Of a stretch of DNA of 18,390 bases, positions 13,375 to 18,390 are shown one piece after another (the first letter of the stretch is position 1; each line of letters opens with the position of its first letter). The notes below the pieces were generated by a model. The model was not told the DNA's origin, searched no databases, and saw only the letters and a list, made by a program, of their open reading frames with translations. The DNA is from Chitinophagaceae bacterium UBA2793. Its GTDB lineage: Bacteria; Bacteroidota; Bacteroidia; Chitinophagales; Chitinophagaceae. Both the position numbers and the translations under genes were made by a program. The stretch covers positions 1 to 18,390 of the forward strand of contig DEHT01000036.1 of assembly GCA_002352045.1 (NCBI GenBank), given 5' to 3'.

Positions 13375-14190
13375 TTAAGAATGGTAATTTTCCATAGCTT
13401 TTTTTACGGTACCATATTCAAGCAGTAGTTTTTTTGCAAGCTCATAATCTGTTAGATTAAGATTGTGCATTACCATTTTTGTGCCTCTGTCAACCAACTT
13501 ATCGTTGGTAAGTTGCATGTTTACCATTTTATTATCTTCTACCCTACCCAACTGAATCATTATTGAAGTGGAAATCATATTTAGTACCAGCTTTTGGGCC
13601 GTTCCACTTTTCATTCTGGTACTACCGGTTACAAACTCGGGCCCCACTACCACTTCAATAGGAAAATCGGCTGCCAGGCTCAATGGTGCATCGGGATTGC
13701 AGCAAATACTTCCGGTTACAATTTTATTTTTTCTGCACTCCTCCAGTGCTTTTATTACATAAGGAGTAGTTCCGCTTGCAGCTATTCCAACCACCACATC
13801 ATTTTCATTCACATTGTGCATCTTTAGGTCTTGCCAGCCTTGTTGGGTATCGTCTTCGGCATATTCAACTGCTTCGGTAATTGCTTTATTACCTCCGGCA
13901 ATAATACCAACCACTAAGCCGTAAGGTACACCATAGGTTGGCGGACATTCGCTGGCATCTACTATACCAAGTCTGCCACTGGTACCGGCGCCTATATAAA
14001 ACAAACGCCCACCCATAAGCATTTTATCTACTATTACTTGTACCAGGGCTTCTATTTTTGGAATTTGTGCTGCTATTACATTGGGTACTTTTTGGTCTTC
14101 CTTATTTATGTTTTCAAGTAAATCTATTATTGACATTTTATCTAAATGCCTGTACGATGAATCAGATTCCGTTACTTTAATAAACGCCAT
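13375..14190 (-). CDS. murQ: N-acetylmuramic acid 6-phosphate etherase
   Basis: MurQ cleaves the lactyl ether of MurNAc 6-phosphate to give GlcNAc 6-phosphate and D-lactate, a step in peptidoglycan recycling in the cytoplasm. The 271-residue protein has the SIS sugar-phosphate fold: GGRLFYIGAGTSGRLGIVDA (60-79) binds the phosphate, and SECPPTY gives the conserved E81. A second conserved acid lies in EYAEDD (E112). VVGIAASGTTPYVIKAL, then GPEFVTGSTRMKSGTAQK complete the family signature. It is about 25 residues shorter than E. coli MurQ, missing only C-terminal helices. The start is 3 bases after the kinase stop, so the two are one operon. No MurNAc transporter gene is adjacent. Confidence 0.95.
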   Translation of the reverse strand: MAFIKVTESDSSYRHLDKMSIIDLLENINKEDQKVPNVIAAQIPKIEALVQVIVDKMLMGGRLFYIGAGTSGRLGIVDASECPPTYGVPYGLVVGIIAGGNKAITEAVEYAEDDTQQGWQDLKMHNVNENDVVVGIAASGTTPYVIKALEECRKNKIVTGSICCNPDAPLSLAADFPIEVVVGPEFVTGSTRMKSGTAQKLVLNMISTSIMIQLGRVEDNKMVNMQLTNDKLVDRGTKMVMHNLNLTDYELAKKLLLEYGTVKKAMENYHS

Positions 14191-14193
14191 TTC

Positions 14194-15045
14194 CTATCTT
14201 TCTTTTTGTTGATGATATGTAATTAATCCATCCATGGGATTTTTTATTACTTTGCCTAACTGCAATTCATATGAATTACAAAGATCTTTAAGAACATCTT
14301 TAAATCCGTATGCTACACTGCCTACAAAGTTAATGGGCAAAGTCCAACTCTCCCGATATTTATAAATATGATTGAAGAAGAAATCGTTTAGACCATCTTC
14401 TATAATATTTTCTACCATAAAATGCCCCCGGTTTTCTACCAAAAAAGATGTGAAACCGGCCAAATAACGGTTGGGTAAAGGTTTTTTATAAACCGACTCT
14501 AATATTTCCACAGTAGTTGTATTAAACTTTGCTCTAAACCGCTCCATTAAATCTTCATCAAAAGTTTGATATAGAAAATATTGAATTACCTTCTTTCCCA
14601 GGTATGCACCACTTCCTTCATCGCCCAACACATAACCAAGTCCGGGGCTATTTTTTACTATTTTTTTCCCATTATAAAAACAAGAGTTAGAACCTGTGCC
14701 TAATATGCAAGCAATTCCTTTACTATCGCCACATAAAGCTTTTGCAGCACCCATTAAATCATGATCTACTTTAATAACAGCCCGATTGTAAAAAAAAGCA
14801 ATTGCCTTTTTTACAATAGCGGCGTTTGCAGGATTGCTACAACCCGTTCCGTAGAAATAAACTGAATCGGGCACTGTATTTTTTAGTTTGGGAAATAACT
14901 CTTTTTGAATAACCTCTTTAATTTGCTCTGTAGTAAGAAAGTAGGGACTGAGGCCCTGGGTTTCTATTTTTTTCTTTTTTTTTCCTTCCAAAAAGCACCA
15001 TTCTGTTTTAGTGGAACCGCTATCTGCAATTAAAATAGATTTCAT
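14194..15045 (-). CDS. BadF/BadG-type amino-sugar kinase (probable MurNAc/GlcNAc kinase)
   Basis: This 283-residue kinase of the BadF/BadG/BcrA/BcrD ATPase superfamily has the ASKHA fold: phosphate-1 loop DSGSTKTEW (8-16), phosphate-2 loop ILGTGSNSCFYNG (114-126), and GYVLGDEGSGAYLGKK (137-152). D96 in VDHDLMGAAKAL is a likely catalytic base. N-acetylglucosamine kinases of this family, including the MurNAc/GlcNAc kinase MurK of Clostridium, are known, and the murQ gene 3 bases downstream makes phosphorylation of MurNAc at C6 the most likely job: together the two convert MurNAc to GlcNAc 6-phosphate. GlcNAc specificity cannot be excluded. Residues 21-27 (GKKKKKI) come from an A-rich tract; the frame is intact there. 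Confidence 0.85.
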   Translation of the reverse strand: MKSILIADSGSTKTEWCFLEGKKKKKIETQGLSPYFLTTEQIKEVIQKELFPKLKNTVPDSVYFYGTGCSNPANAAIVKKAIAFFYNRAVIKVDHDLMGAAKALCGDSKGIACILGTGSNSCFYNGKKIVKNSPGLGYVLGDEGSGAYLGKKVIQYFLYQTFDEDLMERFRAKFNTTTVEILESVYKKPLPNRYLAGFTSFLVENRGHFMVENIIEDGLNDFFFNHIYKYRESWTLPINFVGSVAYGFKDVLKDLCNSYELQLGKVIKNPMDGLITYHQQKER

Positions 15046-15094
15046 TAAAGTGTAGTTTTTATTACCGGTTTTACTTTCTTAAAATAAAAAGGGG

Positions 15095-15128
15095 TTGATA
15101 TTCTTTCTTTTTCAAATTTGAATATCAA
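15095..15128. repeat. 9-bp perfect inverted repeat in a divergent promoter region
   Basis: TTGATATTC (15095-15103) and GAATATCAA (15120-15128) are perfect inverted repeats, 16 bases apart. Between and overlapping them is the 12-base palindrome TTCAAATTTGAA (15111-15122). The site lies between the kinase-murQ operon (minus) and the S41 peptidase gene (plus), where a repressor or activator could control both directions. No regulator gene is adjacent. Confidence 0.45.
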
Positions 15129-15236
15129 GATATAACAATCCTGTTAAACCAAATAAAAAATAAGCAGTTGAATACAAAAAAATTAACTTGCAACTTTCTG
15201 CCGGGCAAAATTCCGGCTTTAACATTAATTGGATAC

Positions 15237-16826
15237 ATGCAGAATAGAAAGTTACAGGTTTGGTTGCCACTAATGTTGAGTGCAGCTATGGCATTAGGCA
15301 TTTTTTTTGGCTTTAAAATGAGAGACGGTTTTCCCGCTAAAAATTTTTTTTATACCGAAAAACGAAATCCACTTAAAGAGGTTATAGATATTATCAATAG
15401 AAAATATGTAGACTCTATTGATGAAAATAAATTGGCAGATACGGCCATTGTTGCAATGTTATCAAAACTCGACCCCCACTCTGCTTATATTGCTGCATCT
15501 GAATTAGAAGAGGTAAATGAAGAAATAAATGGTAGTTTTTTTGGCATCGGAATAGAATATAATATCTTTTCGGACAGCATGCACATTATAAATGTATTTA
15601 AGGATGGGCCTGCTTTTAAAGCCGGTTTGCAAGTTGGCGACATTATTCTTAAAGCCAACGACTCATTACTTACTGGCAAAAAGCTAAAAAGTGAAACAAT
15701 TCGTAAAAGTATGCGAGGGCCTTTGGGTAGTACTTTGCAATTGCAAATATTACGTGCTGCTAAATTACAAACGGTAAAAATGCAAAGGGGCAATATACCT
15801 ATATTCAGTATGGAAGCCGCTTATATGCTCAATAATAATACCGGGTATATTAAACTGGATAAATTTACCAAACAAACCTACCGGGAGTTTATGCTGGCAT
15901 TGGAGTCTTTAAAAAAGAAAGGGCTACAAAAATTGGTGCTCGATTTAAGAGGCAATGGTGGAGGAGTGTTGGATGAAGCTGTTGAAATAGCCGATGAGTT
16001 TTTGGCTGGAGAAAAACTAATTACGTACACCGAGGGTTTGCATGTAAAGAAAAAGGAATACCGATGCAGAAGGCAAGGGCAGTTTGAAGAAGGAAAACTG
16101 GTGGTGTTGGCCGATGAAAGAAGTGCCAGTGCCAGCGAAATTTTATTAGGCGCTTTACAAGATTGGGATAGAGCTACAATTATTGGTAGGCGCAGTTTTG
16201 GTAAAGGATTGGTTCAGGAACAGTTTGATTTAAGCAATAAAGCGGCACTTCGCTTAACCGTTGCAAGGTATTTTACACCGGTAGGCCGAAGTATTCAAAG
16301 AAATTTTAAAAATGGTAATAATGCCTATTTTAACGAAGTTGCCATACGCTATACAAATGGAAGTTTAATTTATGCCGACTCCTCCAAAAACGACAGCTCA
16401 AAAATTTATAAAACCAAAAATGGCAAAACAATTTTTGGAGGGGGAGGAATTTCTCCCGATATATTTATTGCTGCCGATACCGGAAGAATTGATTCTGCAT
16501 TTGCAAAGTTGTATTTCAAAGGAGTATTGAGCGACTTCGGCTATTTGTATGTTATACAAAATCCTTCTGCATCCAAATTGTATAAAACCAGTGAAAGCTT
16601 TGCATCGTCTTTTGTACTAAACGATGCCGACTGGAAATACTTTTCAACCCTTGCTTTAAAAGACAGTATTGATGTAAGTAATATTTCAGAAAATAAAAGA
16701 ATCTATATCAGCCGAATGTTAAAAGCATCCATTGCAAGACAGTTATTTAGAACAGAGGGGTATTACGAAGTAATGAATGCCGATGATAAAGCTGTACAAA
16801 AAGCCTTGGAAATCTTAAACAAATAA
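15237..16826 (+). CDS. S41 family C-terminal processing peptidase
   Basis: This is a 529-residue tail-specific serine protease anchored in the inner membrane and facing the periplasm. Parts in order: an N-terminal membrane helix (about 9-26, LPLMLSAAMALGIFFGF), an N-terminal helical region with KLDPHSAYI (78-84), a PDZ domain (about 95-182, GIGIEYN and GPAFKAGLQVGDIIL), and the S41 catalytic core with LVLDLRGNGGG (233-243), the nucleophile region SASASE (296-301) and GRRSFGKGLVQ containing K323, the catalytic lysine. A C-terminal region with no clear domain (about 370-529) follows. It resembles CtpA-type enzymes that trim or degrade exported proteins. I chose the ATG at 15237, immediately before the membrane helix; a TTG at 15168 would add 23 residues. 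Confidence 0.93.
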   Translation: MQNRKLQVWLPLMLSAAMALGIFFGFKMRDGFPAKNFFYTEKRNPLKEVIDIINRKYVDSIDENKLADTAIVAMLSKLDPHSAYIAASELEEVNEEINGSFFGIGIEYNIFSDSMHIINVFKDGPAFKAGLQVGDIILKANDSLLTGKKLKSETIRKSMRGPLGSTLQLQILRAAKLQTVKMQRGNIPIFSMEAAYMLNNNTGYIKLDKFTKQTYREFMLALESLKKKGLQKLVLDLRGNGGGVLDEAVEIADEFLAGEKLITYTEGLHVKKKEYRCRRQGQFEEGKLVVLADERSASASEILLGALQDWDRATIIGRRSFGKGLVQEQFDLSNKAALRLTVARYFTPVGRSIQRNFKNGNNAYFNEVAIRYTNGSLIYADSSKNDSSKIYKTKNGKTIFGGGGISPDIFIAADTGRIDSAFAKLYFKGVLSDFGYLYVIQNPSASKLYKTSESFASSFVLNDADWKYFSTLALKDSIDVSNISENKRIYISRMLKASIARQLFRTEGYYEVMNADDKAVQKALEILNK

Positions 16827-16892
16827 AATATACGCCTAATTTCATCTCCGTTTTGTTAAGCCTGAAAGATTTAAAATGGCTGCCGGATATTT

Positions 16893-16946
16893 TTGGAAAA
16901 ATCCAATTAACCTAATTCACCATTCTGTTAGAATTAGTTGGATTTT
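16893..16946 (+). repeat. Two mutually exclusive hairpins downstream of the S41 gene
   Basis: TCCAA (16902-16906) can pair with TTGGA just upstream (16893-16897, loop AAAA) or, as part of a longer stem, with TTGGATTTT downstream (16938-16946). The longer stem pairs AAAATCCAA (16898-16906) and CTAATTC (16912-16918) with GAATTAG (16931-16937) and TTGGATTTT, leaving a 5-base bulge and a 12-base loop. No T-run follows. It may end the S41 transcript or act as a switch. The rest of the 16827-17077 gap holds only the promoter at 17052 for the next gene. Confidence 0.4.
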
Positions 16947-17051
16947 AAATCGCTATTAGAAAATTGTGTAGTTTGATGTGCCCTAAATTTAAAGTTTGTT
17001 TCTAAAACCTACTTAGCTGTGTCCTCATTTTCCGCCTGTTTTATTTTTTGA

Positions 17052-17059
17052 TACATTTG
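17052..17059 (+). promoter_or_regulatory. -7 element for the CBS-type gene
   Basis: TACATTTG is an exact TAnnTTTG match 18 bases before the ATG at 17078. A T-run, not TTG, lies about 20 bases upstream. The predicted leader is about 12 bases. Confidence 0.5.
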
Positions 17060-17077
17060 CAAAAAAACGATTGCACT

Positions 17078-18390
17078 ATGTGGCTTAAAAACATTTTAGA
17101 AACCATTGGAGACACCCCATTAATTCAACTCAACAAAATTACCAAGGATTTACCCTGCACTGTACTGGCTAAAGTAGAATACTTTAATCCCGGAAACTCT
17201 ATAAAAGACCGTATGGCTTTAAAAATGCTGGAAGTAGCAGAAGCCGAAGGTAAAATAAAACCCGGCGGAACTATTATAGAAGGCACAAGTGGTAATACCG
17301 GAATGGGGCTTGCATTGGCAGCCTGCGTAAAAGGTTACAAATGCATCTTTACAACTACCGATAAACAGTCAAAAGAAAAAGTTGACATTTTGAAAGCCGT
17401 AGGTGCCGAAGTAATTGTGTGCCCCACAAATGTAGAGCCGGAAGATCCAAGGTCATATTATTCGGTTTCAAAAAGATTGGCTACCGAAGTACCCAATAGC
17501 TGGTATGTAAATCAATACGACAATCTGGCCAACCGCCAGGCGCATTATGAGCAAACCGGCCCCGAAATTTGGGAACAGACCGAAGGCAAAGTTACGCACC
17601 TGGTTGTAGCAACCGGCACAGGTGGAACTATTGTGGGAACTGCCCGTTTTTTAAAAGAAAAAAATCCTAACATAAAAGTTTGGGCTATTGACAGTTACGG
17701 TTCATTGCTTAAAAAATATTTTGAAACAGGCCAGCTTGATCAAAAGGAAGTTTATCCTTATATAAGTGAAGGGTTTGGTGAAGATTTTGTTCCCGAGAAT
17801 TATGATATGGGGGTTATTGATGAGTTTACTAAAGTAACAGATAAGGATGGCGCTGTAATGGCTCGCAGAATTGCTAAGGAAGAAGGTTTGTTTTGTGGAT
17901 ATAGCGCAGGCAGTTGCCTTCAGGGTGTTTTTCAATTAAAAGACCAATTGAAAAAAGACGATGTTGTAGTATGTATCTTTCATGATCATGGCAGCCGGTA
18001 TGTAGGTAAAGTATATAATGATGAATGGATGCTGGAAAGAGGATTTTTAGAAGTAAACAGTTTTAAAGATATTATAAACAGCAGAGGTGCTAAAAAACTT
18101 ATAAGTGTAAAGCCCAATCAAACTGTAATAGAAGCAATAGATCTGATGAAAAAGTTTGACATTGAAAATATTCCCGTTTTTGACAATGAGTTAAATGTTG
18201 GCGCCATTTCTGAAGGTGGCTTGTTCAGTAAAATACTCAATAGTCCGGAAGTAAAAGATGCTCCTGTTTCAAATGTTATGGAAAAGGCTTACCCTGAAGT
18301 AAATTTTGACACTCCGGTTGAGCGATTAAGCGCTTATATCAATAAAGAAAATGGTGCGGTTTTAAGTAAAGATGAAAGTGGAATTTATCA
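17078..18390 (+). CDS. Cystathionine beta-synthase-type PLP enzyme with CBS domains (3' end outside window)
   Basis: The frame is open from ATG 17078 to the window end (437 complete codons), so the C terminus is missing. Residues 1-about 325 are the fold type II PLP catalytic domain shared with cysteine synthase: ETIGDTPLIQL (8-18), K43 in NPGNSIKDRM as the PLP-binding lysine, EGTSGNTGMGLA as the substrate loop, and VATGTGGTIVGTA as the PLP-phosphate loop. From about residue 345 two CBS motifs begin (LISVKPNQTVIEAIDLMKKF, then IENIPVFDNELNVGAI); the second CBS repeat is cut at the edge. This layout is that of cystathionine beta-synthase, which condenses serine and homocysteine; an O-acetylserine sulfhydrylase cannot be ruled out. 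There is no N-terminal heme-binding extension. Confidence 0.9.
   Translation, partial: MWLKNILETIGDTPLIQLNKITKDLPCTVLAKVEYFNPGNSIKDRMALKMLEVAEAEGKIKPGGTIIEGTSGNTGMGLALAACVKGYKCIFTTTDKQSKEKVDILKAVGAEVIVCPTNVEPEDPRSYYSVSKRLATEVPNSWYVNQYDNLANRQAHYEQTGPEIWEQTEGKVTHLVVATGTGGTIVGTARFLKEKNPNIKVWAIDSYGSLLKKYFETGQLDQKEVYPYISEGFGEDFVPENYDMGVIDEFTKVTDKDGAVMARRIAKEEGLFCGYSAGSCLQGVFQLKDQLKKDDVVVCIFHDHGSRYVGKVYNDEWMLERGFLEVNSFKDIINSRGAKKLISVKPNQTVIEAIDLMKKFDIENIPVFDNELNVGAISEGGLFSKILNSPEVKDAPVSNVMEKAYPEVNFDTPVERLSAYINKENGAVLSKDESGIY

Noticed and set aside
14940..14990. A-rich tract in the kinase gene as a possible programmed frameshift
   Set aside because: The reading frame continues intact on both sides into conserved kinase motifs, and no alternative frame gives a sensible extension.
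15113..15120. CAAATTTG as a -7 element for either divergent gene
   Set aside because: It matches only seven of eight consensus bases and the nearest TTG is about 15 bases away on both strands; it is better explained as part of the palindrome.
15168..15236. TTG-initiated N-terminal extension of the S41 peptidase
   Set aside because: The added 23 residues would precede the membrane helix with no family support; the ATG at 15237 gives a normal N terminus.
17702..17935. Minus-strand open frame inside the CBS-type gene
   Set aside because: It is antisense to a clearly conserved PLP-enzyme domain, has no recognisable protein features and no promoter; it is a shadow frame.
1..18390. tRNA, rRNA, insertion sequence, prophage or integrated element
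   Set aside because: I found no cloverleaf-like sequence, transposase, integrase or flanking direct repeats typical of such elements.

Overview
The window looks like chromosomal DNA from a Bacteroidota bacterium, most likely of the Chitinophagaceae/Chitinophagales type. The reasons are two secreted proteins with type IX secretion (T9SS) sorting domains, a DUF4349 lipoprotein, a DUF6364/PIN toxin-antitoxin pair, AT-rich intergenic DNA, few Shine-Dalgarno sites, and six exact matches to the Bacteroidota -7 element TAnnTTTG upstream of genes. The lineage is inferred from gene content, not from a marker-gene search.

Layout. 1-420 is the 3' end of a saccharopine dehydrogenase gene (lysine metabolism). 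472-1148 is a compact antitoxin-toxin pair whose 3' end runs 12 bases into a convergent, cysteine-free class III sirtuin gene (1137-1823). 1933-4324 is a minus-strand run of envelope or secreted proteins: a DUF4349 lipoprotein, a thioredoxin-fold/TPR protein with a WCGDS site, and a small membrane-anchored or secreted protein of unknown function. 4398-4811 encodes an EVE-domain protein that meets the translation pair thrS-infC (4875-7546, minus strand) at a shared bidirectional terminator. infC appears to have its own promoter and is not followed by rpmI-rplT. 7644-8756 encodes an uncharacterised secreted protein and ends at a strong bidirectional terminator facing the T9SS gene.

8805-15045 is one long minus-strand stretch. 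In transcription order it holds a BadF-type amino-sugar kinase gene, murQ (3 bases between them), a T9SS type A cargo gene, a 67-codon acidic protein gene, and a 900-residue T9SS type B cargo gene with a P-domain and five tandem repeats of about 80 residues. The kinase and MurQ fit salvage of N-acetylmuramic acid from peptidoglycan. The T9SS cargoes and the small gene are separated by their own terminators, so they are probably separate transcripts. 15237-16826 (plus) is an S41 C-terminal processing peptidase, and 17078 to the end is a cystathionine beta-synthase-type enzyme with C-terminal CBS domains, cut by the window edge.

Most of the window is ordinary core and envelope gene content. I see no phage, insertion sequence, CRISPR array, tRNA or rRNA, and no clear new multi-gene system. 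The points most worth a second look are the direct repeat before the toxin-antitoxin pair, the zinc-site-less sirtuin, infC without rpmI-rplT, the uncharacterised proteins at 3995, 7644 and 11683, and several inverted repeats in intergenic DNA. No intergenic stretch exceeds 300 bases.
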